From Ardenticatenaceae bacterium (GTDB lineage Bacteria > Chloroflexota > Anaerolineae > Promineifilales > Promineifilaceae), in the NCBI GenBank assembly GCA_020634415.1, contig JACKBT010000010.1, positions 1-64,000 on the forward strand: DNA of 64,000 nucleotides, written 5' to 3'. Each line of letters opens with the position of its first letter. Positions within the stretch are counted from its first letter, which is position 1. This document shows positions 35,849 to 44,634 of the stretch, piece after piece. The translations under genes and the position numbers were made by a program. Below the pieces are notes generated by a model. That model was given only the letters and a program-made list of their open reading frames with translations. It had not been told where the DNA came from and did no database searches.

Positions 35849-37207
35849 TTACACCGTCAAGGCCATATTTGCGCCGCGAAAGAAAACACCGATGAGTGTT
35901 AGCACAATAAGGCTGACGAAGACAAAGGTGAAGATGCCTACCAGAGCTTCGCTGTGTGTCAGCTTGCCGCCGCGCCGCATGAATGTGTAGACCAGCCACA
36001 ATCCCAGCAGCGTTAGCAGGAAGGGCAGCAGGCCATTGGAGATGAGTGTCGGCCAGGTGGGGAACAGGCTGGGTAGGTCTATGTACCATTCGTCCAACAG
36101 CACCAGCAGTGGGGTCAGACCCAGGCTAAGCACGGCGGCCATGGCGGCCACCCATTTGCCCATGCTTGAGCGGAAGTAAATGCCGATGCCTTCGCTGCCT
36201 TTATCTAAACGAGGCACGAAGAGGATGGCAAGTAGACCAACGCCAGCTAAGGCCATCGCGGCCAGGGGGTGCATATGCAGCAGCAGTTCTTGCAAACCCA
36301 TGAAGTACCAGGCGGCTTTGGCTGGATTGGGTGGATGGCTGGGATTAGCCAGTGCTTCTAAGGGGGCGGGCACAAAGACGGAGAAAAGGAGGAGACCGGC
36401 AATGAGGACGGCCGCAGCGGCAAATTCGATTTGTACCAGATGGGGGATGGTGGTGAGGCGTTCGATGCGGCTGCGACGGCCGTTTTCTTCGTCCTCTTTT
36501 GGCTGAGAAATACCGCCATCCTTACGCACCTTCCAAAAGTGGTAAGACATTAGCAAAATGAGCAGCGCGGGCAGCACAGCCACGTGAATGGCGTAGAAGT
36601 TGCGCAAGGCCCCCTGCCCCACCTCTGGCCCCGCCAGCAAAAAGTCGCTGATGGCCTGCCCGATGAGGGGGATGTAGCTGAGTAAACTAGTGCCGACGGT
36701 GATGGCCCAATAGGCCAGTTGATCCCAGGGCAGCAGGTAGCCGGTGAAGTTGAAGGCCAGGACGACGAGCAGTAGAATCACGCCGATAGTCCAGTTGGTA
36801 GAACGGCCGTCCATGAACCCACCCGTAAAAAAGACCCGCAGCAAATGTAGGAAAACTGTCACCACCAGCAGATTGGCTGACCAGTGATGCAGGGCGCGAA
36901 TCAGCGAGCCAAACAGCACCTGCGTTTCCATCATCTGAATGCTGGCGTAGGCGGTGTCTGTGCTGGCATCGTAACGAAACATCATCAACACGCCGGTGAT
37001 GATGAGGACAACGATTAAGGTAGCCGAAATCCCGCCCAAGCCCCAGGTGTAGGTCCATTTGAGGGCCGGCGCGGGCACTTTGGTGGGATGAAGGTGCAAA
37101 ATCAGGTTGTTGGCAACCGCTCTCATGCGGCTGCGATCATCGGCGGGGCTGTTGGTGTACAGCAGCCGGGTGGTCCATGATTTTGGGGTTTGTGTTGTTT
37201 CAGACAT
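35849..37207 (-). CDS. Cytochrome b of a bc-type quinol oxidoreductase
   Basis: The product is about 452 residues. The N-terminal cytochrome b6-like part has haem-binding His pairs in LIRALHHWSANLLVVTVFLHLLR and IHVAVLPALLILLMSYHFWK. A charged segment (about 235-260) and a C-terminal subunit IV-like part follow, with PNPAKAAWYFMGLQELLLHMHP. So both halves are fused as in mitochondrial-type cytochrome b. A final membrane segment follows. It oxidises quinol and delivers electrons to the Rieske and cytochrome c proteins encoded next. The start is ATG 37207; earlier codons lie in the promoter region. Confidence 0.92.
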   Translation of the reverse strand: MSETTQTPKSWTTRLLYTNSPADDRSRMRAVANNLILHLHPTKVPAPALKWTYTWGLGGISATLIVVLIITGVLMMFRYDASTDTAYASIQMMETQVLFGSLIRALHHWSANLLVVTVFLHLLRVFFTGGFMDGRSTNWTIGVILLLVVLAFNFTGYLLPWDQLAYWAITVGTSLLSYIPLIGQAISDFLLAGPEVGQGALRNFYAIHVAVLPALLILLMSYHFWKVRKDGGISQPKEDEENGRRSRIERLTTIPHLVQIEFAAAAVLIAGLLLFSVFVPAPLEALANPSHPPNPAKAAWYFMGLQELLLHMHPLAAMALAGVGLLAILFVPRLDKGSEGIGIYFRSSMGKWVAAMAAVLSLGLTPLLVLLDEWYIDLPSLFPTWPTLISNGLLPFLLTLLGLWLVYTFMRRGGKLTHSEALVGIFTFVFVSLIVLTLIGVFFRGANMALTV

Positions 37208-37327
37208 AGGTTTTGCCTCGTTTTTTAGATTGGCTGTAGTATGCTGGAGGGGGGTGAAGTTGTTATGTAGCGAATATGAAGATAGTATGAAGTGAGAAGA
37301 GGCAAAACAGTGCGTCTGCATCCAACT

Positions 37328-37367
37328 GAGATTGAGAGTTGGGAATTGGCCCAATCTCCAATCTCTA
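37328..37367. repeat. Imperfect hairpin of GAGATTG units
   Basis: GAGATTGAGAGTTGGG faces CCCAATCTCCAATCTC around a 6-base loop, with a few mismatches. It lies in the divergent gap between the cytochrome b and MOSC genes. Confidence 0.6.
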
Positions 37368-37389
37368 ATTTTCTAAAGGTAAAATTGTT

Positions 37390-38052
37390 ATGACACAACC
37401 TTATATCCATTCCATTTTTGTTGGGCAGCCTAAAACTTTAGCAGATGAACGGGGCGAGTGGCGTTCTTCAATCTGGCGGGATTTGGCGCGAGGGCCGGTA
37501 GAGATAGAGGTGCGTGGGCTGGCAGGCGATCAGGCAACTCAGCCGTATCATGGGGGTTTGGATTCGGCCGTTTGCTGCCATTTCCTTGACCATTACCGCT
37601 TCTGGAACAGCCAATATGACCTGAATTTGCAGGCGGGTAATGTGGGGGAGAATTTTGTGCTGGAACATATCACCGAAGAGGAGGTGTGTATTGGGGATGT
37701 GTATCGGGTGGGTACGGGGCTGGTGCAGGTGAGTTGTCCTCGTGTTCCTTGTGAGACGCAAGCGCGGCGGATCGGCCGTTCTGATTGGGTCAAACTCACC
37801 TTGAAAGAGCTGCGACCTGGCTTCTACTTGCGGGTTTTGGAACCAGGTGTGGTGCAGGCTGGTGATGAATTCAGACTGGAAGAACGGCCGAATCCTGGCA
37901 GCAGCCTCACCCTATTTAACCGCTGTTGGTACCACGAATTCGACCCCCATCTGGCTGAAAAATTCACTACAATGACGGGCCTAATGCCCAGATGGCAGGA
38001 GCGTTTTGCCGAGAAATTGGAACAGCATATAACAAATTCAAAGAACAATTGA
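37390..38052 (+). CDS. MOSC-domain protein (YiiM-like)
   Basis: The 220-residue protein matches the MOSC (molybdenum cofactor sulfurase C-terminal) family as in YiiM: FVGQPKTL start, GLAGDQATQPYHGG, NVGENFVLEHITEEEVCIGDVYRVG, and the cysteine motif VSCPRVPCETQARRIG, where the first Cys is the likely Mo ligand. YiiM-type proteins reduce N-hydroxylated bases such as 6-N-hydroxylaminopurine with the molybdenum cofactor. Redox partners are not obvious nearby. It runs in the same direction as the sugar isomerase gene 12 bases later. Confidence 0.85.
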   Translation: MTQPYIHSIFVGQPKTLADERGEWRSSIWRDLARGPVEIEVRGLAGDQATQPYHGGLDSAVCCHFLDHYRFWNSQYDLNLQAGNVGENFVLEHITEEEVCIGDVYRVGTGLVQVSCPRVPCETQARRIGRSDWVKLTLKELRPGFYLRVLEPGVVQAGDEFRLEERPNPGSSLTLFNRCWYHEFDPHLAEKFTTMTGLMPRWQERFAEKLEQHITNSKNN

Positions 38053-38063
38053 ACGAGGTAAAG

Positions 38064-38903
38064 ATGAATCATCATAACACTGATCAAGCAAGATTTTCTG
38101 TCTCCAGTTGGAGCCTGCACCGCCATTTAGGCCAGCCCCAGTTGTATGGGGTCGAATCAGGCCACAATATCCCTGTTGCCTCTCACAACCAGGGCGAATT
38201 CGCCTTGCTGGAACTGCCGCAACGCATTGCCGACTTTGGCATTCACACGCTGGAAATCTGCCATTTTCATCTGCCCAGTCTGGATGCAGGGTATTTAACC
38301 GAACTACGTCAAGCCCTCACAGCCGCTAATGTGGAGTTGTTCTCTCTGTTGGTGGATGATGGGGATATTACTCACCCTGAACATGGCGAACGAGATTTGG
38401 CCTGGATTGATAGTTGGGTGGAGGTGGCAGCGGCTTTGGGCAGCAAATGTATGCGGGTGATTGCGGGCAAACAGCCCACTACGCCGGAGAATCTACAGCT
38501 GAGTCAACAGAGGTTAGAGCGTTTGTGGCAAACGGCCGATTCCCACAACATCCGCCTCATGACTGAAAACTGGTTCCCCCTGCTGGCCACGCCAGCGGCG
38601 GTTAAGCAGTTGTTTGAGGCGATGAACGGCCGTATCGGCCTCTGTCTCGACTTTGGCAACTGGCGCGGCGAAGAAAAATATGCAGGCTTCGAGCAAATCG
38701 CCACCTACGCTGAATCGTGCCATGCAAAAGGCCAGTTCAACGAAAAAGGCCAGCTCCACCGCGACGACTATGGGCGATGTTTAGACATCACCCGCGCCGC
38801 CAGCTTTGCTGGCCCCTACACCCTCATTTACGATAGCCCCCACCCCACCAGCCAGTGGGATGGCCTGGCTATCGAAAAAGAGATGGTCTCACTCTATATC
38901 TAG
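38064..38903 (+). CDS. Sugar phosphate isomerase/epimerase (AP-endonuclease-2-like TIM barrel)
   Basis: The product is about 279 residues and starts at ATG 38064 after GAGG. Its pattern is a xylose-isomerase-like TIM barrel: LEICHFHLPS, VELFSLLVDDGDI, CMRVIAGKQ, IRLMTENWFPLL, GLCLDFGNWRG and a closing TLIYDSPHP. Such enzymes isomerise or epimerise sugars, inosose or hydroxypyruvate with a divalent metal; the likely ligands are the Glu in TENW and the Asp in LDFGNW. The substrate is unknown. Its last 15 bases overlap the end of the converging PRPP synthetase gene. Confidence 0.8.
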   Translation: MNHHNTDQARFSVSSWSLHRHLGQPQLYGVESGHNIPVASHNQGEFALLELPQRIADFGIHTLEICHFHLPSLDAGYLTELRQALTAANVELFSLLVDDGDITHPEHGERDLAWIDSWVEVAAALGSKCMRVIAGKQPTTPENLQLSQQRLERLWQTADSHNIRLMTENWFPLLATPAAVKQLFEAMNGRIGLCLDFGNWRGEEKYAGFEQIATYAESCHAKGQFNEKGQLHRDDYGRCLDITRAASFAGPYTLIYDSPHPTSQWDGLAIEKEMVSLYI

Positions 38904-39914
38904 GGTCAAACCCGTGCGCGTTTCCGACCAAAACGAAAACAGATCGCCAATAGATTCACGCAGGTAATTTTGGCGGATAGCGCCACCAAACACGGAGGCC
39001 GTAGAAATAACCGTCATATTTTTCGGCCGTCGCTCTGGCGGCCGAACGACGGTATCCGTCGTCACCACCTCACGAATTTGAGGAATGGAGGCCAATCGCT
39101 CCACCGCTTTCCCCAAAAACAGACCATGCGTACACATCACTGTAATTTCCTCAATGCCACACTCCACCAGGTTATGGCACAATTCCACCACCGTGCCGCC
39201 AGTAGCAATTTCATCATCATAAAAAATGGCATGGCGGAAACCCGTAATCTGCCGCTGCAACATTTCATCAATTTGCACCTTCTGGTCTGAGATGCGCGTT
39301 TTGATGGCCGTAGCCATAGACAAGCCCAGCATTTCGGCCAACCGCGAACTAGATTTGGCATTGCCAATATCGGGAGCTACGACCACCGTGTCTGGCGTAT
39401 TCAAGCCTTGCTGTTTGGCATAATCGGCAAAAAGGTGGCGGCACGTTACCGGATCGGCGGGGATGCTAAAAAAGCCATGCACCTGAGGTGAATGCAGCCG
39501 CATGGTCATCACATGCGTGGCTCCGGCCGTCTTCAACAGATCGGCCACCAATCGTGCCGTAATTGAAATGCGCGGCGCATCTTTCTTATCTGAACGGGCA
39601 TATGAAAAGTAGGGAATGATGGCGTGAATTTCGCGGGCGGAGGCACTTTTGGCAATGTCCAACATCATCAGCAATTCCAGCAAATGATCACTCACTGGCG
39701 GCGTGAGTGACTGGATAATATACACATTGCGTCCGCGCACACTGGCCCCTAATTGCACAAACAAGTTGTCGTTACTAAAGCGGGAGAGGTTTGTTTTCTC
39801 CAGGGGTACATCTAAAAAATCGGTTATTTTTTGAGCCAATTCTGGGTTAGAACGGCCGCTAAAAAAGCGAACATCATCAGGGTCTAAATACAAAATTTTT
39901 TCCTCTTCTTCCAT
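38889..39914 (-). CDS. prs: Ribose-phosphate pyrophosphokinase (PRPP synthetase)
   Basis: The 341-residue protein has the PRPP synthetase layout: FSGRSNPELAQKITDFLDVPL at the start, the ATP-site FSNDNLFVQL and YFSYARSDKKD, and the PRPP-binding loop FYDDEIATGGTVVELC. It converts ribose 5-phosphate and ATP to PRPP and AMP, the entry to purine, pyrimidine, His and Trp synthesis. The PRPP loop reads DDEIATGG where many class I enzymes have DDMIDTGG, and the central PDIGNAKSSSRLAE also departs somewhat from the consensus. It may therefore be a divergent or regulatory paralogue of the housekeeping copy. Confidence 0.85.
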   Translation of the reverse strand: MEEEEKILYLDPDDVRFFSGRSNPELAQKITDFLDVPLEKTNLSRFSNDNLFVQLGASVRGRNVYIIQSLTPPVSDHLLELLMMLDIAKSASAREIHAIIPYFSYARSDKKDAPRISITARLVADLLKTAGATHVMTMRLHSPQVHGFFSIPADPVTCRHLFADYAKQQGLNTPDTVVVAPDIGNAKSSSRLAEMLGLSMATAIKTRISDQKVQIDEMLQRQITGFRHAIFYDDEIATGGTVVELCHNLVECGIEEITVMCTHGLFLGKAVERLASIPQIREVVTTDTVVRPPERRPKNMTVISTASVFGGAIRQNYLRESIGDLFSFWSETRTGLTLDIE

Positions 39915-40005
39915 CTTAAGTCACCAAGTCTCAAGTTTCTTTAATAGTAACGGGGACAGGCACATTTTGCACGTGAAAATCGAATGATTGGATCAATGCT
40001 GCACA

Positions 40006-41190
40006 CTAGGGCACGGCTGGTGCCGAAACCACTTCAAAACTCCAGCTATAAGTTTCTTCACCAATCGAGACATAAACCGTGTACTCCTGGCCTACAACAA
40101 GCTGCTCTCGGGGGATAATCACTACCGCGTCACGAGCGTCTAAAATGGAGCGGCCCACCTCTTGCTCATAGGCATTGGGATTGGTGTAGGTGGTTTCGCT
40201 GTAGGTACACGCATCTAAAAGGTCGTTGCCTTTGGTAAAGGCGACATAGGTTACATTGGGCACTAATTCACCTGTGCCTAATTGCATAATAATAGCGGGG
40301 CCGGTTGGTTGTTCATAGCCAGGGCAATTGGCAAAGGGATTGGGCCATTCGTGCATACTCAAACGAGTAATCCAGGTTTGCGCCCCATCGCCAGGGAAAA
40401 AGATAGGAAAGGTAACGTTGTCTGGCACATCGCCCAGGCCAGAGCGCACATCGGTCACGGCTGCCATTTTGAATGTGCCCGTGTCTTCCACAAAATCACC
40501 ATAACCGACAGTCTCTAGCTGGGGATCAAGCAGGGGCAAAGCATGGAATGGGGCCGAAAACCAAAAATTGATGGCCCAATTGAATTGTCCTTCGGTTTGG
40601 GTGGTGGCAAAGATATTGCCGCTGCGGGCCGCCTGATCGCCAGATTCATCGAAGAGGGCGTTGCTGGGGTCCTCGCTGTGGGCAATGGGGGCATCATTTA
40701 TGACCATATAAGAGCTGTGCCAGGCACTGCCATTGGTGAGTTCAAAATCTTCGCCGATGGGGGGCAAGTTGGCAATTTGCCGAAAACGATTGATATAGGC
40801 CAGCCAGTCAGGTTGGGGCACGGGGATTGGAGTGTTGGTAGGTGTGGGTAAGGGGGTTTCTGTGGGCAGGGGGGTGTTGGTGGGCAGGGGCGTTGCTGTG
40901 TTGGTGGGGGGCAGCAGTGTGGGGGTGGGTGAAGGAACGGCCGTATCCGTAGGGACATTTGTGGCTGTTGGCGGTGCATCTGTTGTCGCTGTGGGTTCAG
41001 CCGTAGGCGTTTGAGTGGCAGTAGGGGCAGGCCCATCATCTGCACCCGAAGCAGCCAGCACACTCGCTTCTGCCTCTGCCGTATTTGCCGGCAAGGGCTG
41101 CCAAAGGTTCATCACAACGAGAGCGATAAGGATGATATTTACAAGAAGAGAAACGACAGCAATAAGAGCGATACGCGATTTAGTATACAA
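40006..41190 (-). CDS. Membrane-anchored CAP/SCP-domain protein
   Basis: A short cytoplasmic N-terminus and one membrane helix (IALIAVVSLLVNIILIALVVM) lead to a long Thr/Pro linker (PTPTxTPLPTNT pattern). A CAP domain follows (about 130-250: WLAYINRFRQIANLPPI, HSSYMVINDAPIAHSE, NIFATTQTEGQFNWAINFWFSAPFHALPLLDP), then a C-terminal beta-rich tail with YSWSFEVV. CAP domains occur in secreted proteins of uncertain function, some binding lipids. I favour a TTG start at 41190 because GGAGG lies 10 bases upstream; a GTG at 41259 would place that site inside the gene. It is probably a cell-surface protein. Confidence 0.7.
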   Translation of the reverse strand: MYTKSRIALIAVVSLLVNIILIALVVMNLWQPLPANTAEAEASVLAASGADDGPAPTATQTPTAEPTATTDAPPTATNVPTDTAVPSPTPTLLPPTNTATPLPTNTPLPTETPLPTPTNTPIPVPQPDWLAYINRFRQIANLPPIGEDFELTNGSAWHSSYMVINDAPIAHSEDPSNALFDESGDQAARSGNIFATTQTEGQFNWAINFWFSAPFHALPLLDPQLETVGYGDFVEDTGTFKMAAVTDVRSGLGDVPDNVTFPIFFPGDGAQTWITRLSMHEWPNPFANCPGYEQPTGPAIIMQLGTGELVPNVTYVAFTKGNDLLDACTYSETTYTNPNAYEQEVGRSILDARDAVVIIPREQLVVGQEYTVYVSIGEETYSWSFEVVSAPAVP

Positions 41191-41294
41191 ATGTGTTTTT
41201 CCTCCAATACAAGTACAAAGTTTTCCAATACAAGTTTTTCCAACACTACGAAGCCCCACTTAAGAAACAGATTACAGGAATGTCCCCCCTTAAC

Positions 41295-41900
41295 TCAAGC
41301 AGCCTCCCTGATCTGCTTCACGACCTGCACCAAAACGTCATAAGGCTGTGCGCCATTCACCAGATATTTGTTGTTGAAGACAAGGGCGGGAACGCTGTGC
41401 AGCCCATATTGGTAGGCTTGATGGACATCGGCGGCAACGGCCGTTTCCCACACCTCATCGGCCAAAGCCGCCACAAACGCATCTTTATCCAATCCCACCT
41501 GCTCGGCAACGGCCGTTAACACCGCCACATCCTCAATAGACTTGGCCTGCTGCCAATAAGCGCGGAACACCGCCTCGTGATAGGCATCGCCCACCCCTTG
41601 CGCCTCGGCAAACTTCGCCCCCACCAAAGCCGGGCGACTGTCTACACCAAACGGCCCCTCATGAATCTCCACCCCATAATGCTCCCGCGCCATCTGATGA
41701 AAATAATGCCGCTTGGCTGCAATCGAAGCTTTGTACTCCTCCGAAAGCGGCGGTGTTCCTTTCGGTCTCAGTTCAAACGAACGCCAGCGCACCGTTACCT
41801 GGTGACTTTCCCGTAAAGCCTCCAAACTGAAGGCTGCTAAAAAACAAAACGGTCAGACAAAATCTGACCAGACATCTATGACAATTGGTTTCTCATCCAT
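41295..41900 (-). CDS. DsbA/FrnE-family thiol oxidoreductase, probable selenoprotein (UPFC active site)
   Basis: Translated from ATG 41900 the protein reads MDEKPIVIDVWSDFV, then a TGA codon, then PFCFLAAFSLEALRES, and continues open for 185 codons to a stop at 41295. FrnE-type DsbA proteins have CPxC exactly here, so the TGA replaces the first active-site Cys. The remaining DsbA features are intact: helical insert, cis-Pro motif LHSVPALVF and the FELRPKG segment. A hairpin with a G at the start of its loop lies 17 bases after the TGA, fitting a bacterial SECIS. The likely product is a 201-residue selenocysteine (UxxC) oxidoreductase. The alternative is a nonsense-mutated gene. It is coupled to the SpoIIM-like gene, whose stop is 6 bases upstream; an ATG at 41906 is also possible. 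Confidence 0.7.
41817..41835 (-). promoter_or_regulatory. SECIS-like hairpin downstream of the in-frame UGA
   Basis: On the minus strand AGCCTTCA-GTT-TGGAGGCT forms an 8-bp stem (one G-U) with loop GTT. It starts 17 bases after the UGA at 41855-41853, and the loop G lies about 26 bases after it. Bacterial SECIS elements need a stem of this kind with a G in the first loop positions at this distance. Confidence 0.6.
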
Positions 41901-41906
41901 ACACAT

Positions 41907-42908
41907 TCATCCACCTTGACCCAAATCAGAATCTCCAATCTCTAACCTCTGTGCCGACCGGCCTGCCAGCAGCAGGTAACTATACAAAATCAGGCCCGTC
42001 GCCACCCCCACCCCCCACTTCACCGGCCAGATAATATTCTCATTGGGCGATATAAATCCCTCGATAATCCCGGCAATAACCAACAAGGGAACACAGCCCA
42101 CAATCAGCTTCAAAGCTTTTCGCGCCGCCAGCACCAGGGCATCACGGCGGCGCAGCAGGCCGGGATGCACAATCGCCCAACCCAACATGAGGCCAGAACC
42201 GCCAGCAATAAAGATGGTGGTTAGCTCAATCACGCCATGCCCTACCATGAATGTGCCTAACTCAAATCCAACATCATAATGGGAAGTCAAGCCTAACAGG
42301 CCACCAATCAACAAGCCATTAAAGATCATGGCGTAGAGGGTGAGCAAACCGGCTGTTACCCCGCCGCTAAAGGCCAGGAAGGAGACGCGGATGTTGTTGG
42401 TCATGATGAAGGAGGAGGCATACGGCCGTTCCTCAATGGGAATATCCGTCCACAAATCCTTGTCTTCAATCTGGGGGATGAGCGTCTGTACCTGGGGCGG
42501 CAGCAGCCAGATAGACGCTTCTGGCCGCCAATTGGTTAACAATCCGGCGGCTAATGCGGGGATGATGAGTAAGAGAGCGGCCGTTATCGTATACCAGGCC
42601 GTCTCCCGAAAAGTACGGGGAAAACCCTGAGTAACAAAACGAACCATACGCTTCACCGCCAGTGGTTCGCTGCGATAAACCACCGCATGACCCCGTGCCA
42701 CCAACTGGTTCAAATAAGCCGTCACTCGATGCGTAGGAAATTCTCGCTGGGCCACCGCCAGATCAGACGCAGCCGCCCGGTATAATTTGCCCAACTGCTT
42801 CACCTCATCTGGCGAAAGTTGTTCGATGGCTCGTTGGCTGCGATCCAACAATTCTGTTAGCTGCTTCCATTCATTTTGGCGGGATTGGTAGAATTTTTCC
42901 ACGTTCAT
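41907..42908 (-). CDS. SpoIIM-family (stage II sporulation protein M-like) membrane protein
   Basis: The 333-residue protein has a cytoplasmic N-terminal helical region (KFYQSRQNEWKQL...YRAAASDLAVAQ) and about six membrane segments, with the family motif NNIRVSFLAFSGGVTAGLLTLYAMIFNGLLIGG and GHGVIELTTIFIAGGSGLMLGWAI. Outside sporulating bacteria these proteins are often next to RDD-family genes, as here (divergent neighbour). Their role is unclear; transport or membrane organisation is suspected. The last residues RLEIGDSDLG come from a GAGATTGG-type repeat. The TGA stop immediately precedes the DsbA-like start. Confidence 0.85.
   Translation of the reverse strand: MNVEKFYQSRQNEWKQLTELLDRSQRAIEQLSPDEVKQLGKLYRAAASDLAVAQREFPTHRVTAYLNQLVARGHAVVYRSEPLAVKRMVRFVTQGFPRTFRETAWYTITAALLLIIPALAAGLLTNWRPEASIWLLPPQVQTLIPQIEDKDLWTDIPIEERPYASSFIMTNNIRVSFLAFSGGVTAGLLTLYAMIFNGLLIGGLLGLTSHYDVGFELGTFMVGHGVIELTTIFIAGGSGLMLGWAIVHPGLLRRRDALVLAARKALKLIVGCVPLLVIAGIIEGFISPNENIIWPVKWGVGVATGLILYSYLLLAGRSAQRLEIGDSDLGQGG
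41928..41950. repeat. GAGATTGG-type repeat encoding the SpoIIM C-terminus
   Basis: AGAATCTCCAATCTCTAACC (plus strand) is the same unit as the intergenic hairpins, here read through on the minus strand as RLEIGDS. No matching second arm is close by. Confidence 0.5.
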
Positions 42909-42982
42909 GTTGGCAATGATTATACGCGGGATGGGTGAAAGGGGTAAAATAGGGTGCTGAAAACTTTGATCGGGAGAAAACA

Positions 42983-43768
42983 GTGGCCTTTGAAGATGAG
43001 TTCCTCAACATTGATACCCCAGAAAATGTGATTTTTGGTTATGAAGTGGTGGGCATTGGCTCACGGTTTATGGCCGCGCTGGTAGATACACTGGCGATTG
43101 TCGTCATTCAAGTGGTAGTGAATCTGACGATGTTTTTATTAGCCAACAACGTTTTGAATGTGGACATGGGGGCGGGATGGGTAACGGCCGTCTTCGGTCT
43201 CATCGCCTTTGCCCTGCTGTGGGGCTACTACATCTTCTTCGAGATGTTGTGGAACGGGCAGTCACCAGGCAAACGGCTGGTGGGTCTGCGAGTTCTCAAA
43301 GCCGATGGTACACCCATCACCCTCACCGAATCCATTGTGCGCAACCTCATTCGTCTCGTAGACTTTCTGCCCCTCTTTTACGGCGTAGGTGTTGTCGTCA
43401 TGTTCATCAACGCCCAGTCACGCCGCCTGGGCGACCTGGCCGCAGGCACATTGGTCGTGCGCGATCAGGCAGATTTGACTCTGGAAAATCTCACCACCAC
43501 CTCACGCCGCACCCTTCCCTTCCAAATTCCCCTGCACATTGCCGAGCAAGTCAGCAGTTGGCCGTTAGAACGTCTGACAAAGGCGGATATTCAGCTAGCC
43601 GAGGAGTATCTTATGCGACACAGCGATCTGGAAAACGCCCCACGGCTTGCTCTACAAATTTTACGGCGCTTCTATGACCGCATGGAATTGCCAGAGCCAC
43701 AAGTCGCCATCCATGATCGCAAATATTTCCTGGCGCAAATCATTAAAGAGCAGCAGCATGATGGGTGA
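42983..43768 (+). CDS. RDD-family membrane protein
   Basis: The 261-residue protein starts with GTG (GGGAG upstream) and has the RDD signature (GSRFMAALVDTLAIV first helix; WNGQSPGKRLVGLRVLKADG; RRLGDLAAGTLVVRD). It has about four membrane segments and a soluble C-terminal helical tail from about residue 170. RDD proteins are of uncertain function; some act as ion exchangers. It is transcribed divergently from the SpoIIM-like gene, a pairing common in many bacteria, and overlaps the next gene by 11 bases, so the two are translationally coupled. Confidence 0.88.
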   Translation: MAFEDEFLNIDTPENVIFGYEVVGIGSRFMAALVDTLAIVVIQVVVNLTMFLLANNVLNVDMGAGWVTAVFGLIAFALLWGYYIFFEMLWNGQSPGKRLVGLRVLKADGTPITLTESIVRNLIRLVDFLPLFYGVGVVVMFINAQSRRLGDLAAGTLVVRDQADLTLENLTTTSRRTLPFQIPLHIAEQVSSWPLERLTKADIQLAEEYLMRHSDLENAPRLALQILRRFYDRMELPEPQVAIHDRKYFLAQIIKEQQHDG

Positions 43769-44621
43769 TGCCTTCACACCACACCAACTCGCCGCCGATA
43801 TTCACACAATCCATGACATCTTCGCTGCTTTCTTCGCCCAACTCATAGAAGCTGATTGGCAGAGGTTGACCGAGCCTAACGGCTGGACACTGCACCAAAC
43901 GGTAGCCCATCTGGATGCGGTAGCCGGGGCTTACCAACAGACCATTGAGGCTATTCTGTCCTACCGTCAGGTGGACTTCGACCGTGAGGGTGTGTACCAA
44001 CGAGAAGATTTGCCTCGATGGAATGAGGAACAAATTGCAGTGCGGCTAAAACGGCCGATCCCCGACCTCTGCACCTCTTTTCTCGCCACCCTGCAAACGG
44101 CCGCTGTCTCCGCCGCCCACCGCCAAGCCGCAGAACTCCCCCAAACGCACATCTTTCCCGTCTACAACAGCTCTATGACACTGGCACAACTGTATGGCGG
44201 CCAGGCGGCTCACCCTGGCTTTGTCCATGCGGCCCAGGTTGCCAAGGGGGCCAACAGGCCACCCTTGTGGCAGCAATATCCGCCCGACCTGCTCCAACGA
44301 CAAATCACGCGCTTTTTGCACCTCATGTCCCTTTCTTATTGGCCGCAGCGGGGCCAGATGCACACAACCATCAACCTGGTAGTGCCGCGCCGGGCAAGTT
44401 GGCATTTGCGGCTGTCGCTTGAGGGCTGTGAGGCTTATGAGGGGAAGGGAGAACGGCCGTCTCTTACTCTCTGGTTTCGCTCCCTAGAAGCCCTCAGCCG
44501 CTCCTTCACTCTGCAAGCAAGCCCTCTACGCGCCATACTGACAGGTCAGGTATTGGCCTGGGGCAATCTCTCACTTGCTTTTCGTCTGAACACCCTGTTT
44601 GACCCAACGGGCATTGTGTAG
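43758..44621 (+). CDS. DinB-like/maleylpyruvate-isomerase-type protein
   Basis: The product has 287 residues, starting at ATG 43758 inside the end of the RDD gene. The N-terminal 160 residues follow the DinB/mycothiol-dependent maleylpyruvate isomerase pattern (WQRLTEPNGWTLHQTVAHLDAVAGAYQQTI), with a metal-binding His in TVAHLD and another near QAAHPGFVHA. The C-terminal third is reminiscent of an SCP2-like small domain (LTLWFRSLEALSRSFTLQASPLRAILTGQVLAWGNLSLAFRLNTLF). Related enzymes use a low-molecular-weight thiol as cofactor. The exact reaction is not evident, and the family assignment is from pattern only. Confidence 0.65.
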   Translation: MMGDAFTPHQLAADIHTIHDIFAAFFAQLIEADWQRLTEPNGWTLHQTVAHLDAVAGAYQQTIEAILSYRQVDFDREGVYQREDLPRWNEEQIAVRLKRPIPDLCTSFLATLQTAAVSAAHRQAAELPQTHIFPVYNSSMTLAQLYGGQAAHPGFVHAAQVAKGANRPPLWQQYPPDLLQRQITRFLHLMSLSYWPQRGQMHTTINLVVPRRASWHLRLSLEGCEAYEGKGERPSLTLWFRSLEALSRSFTLQASPLRAILTGQVLAWGNLSLAFRLNTLFDPTGIV

Positions 44622-44634
44622 GGTATCCATTCCC

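Noticed and set aside
38889..38903. Overlap of the isomerase and PRPP synthetase genes as a frameshift or assembly error
   Set aside because: Both 3' ends are typical in length and converge by only 15 bases, a common arrangement.
41295..41855. Reading the DsbA-like gene as a pseudogene or as a short protein starting at TTG 41825
   Set aside because: The in-frame sequence upstream of the TGA encodes the conserved first strand of the family, the TGA sits exactly on the active-site Cys, and a SECIS-like stem follows. Decay remains possible but is less likely.
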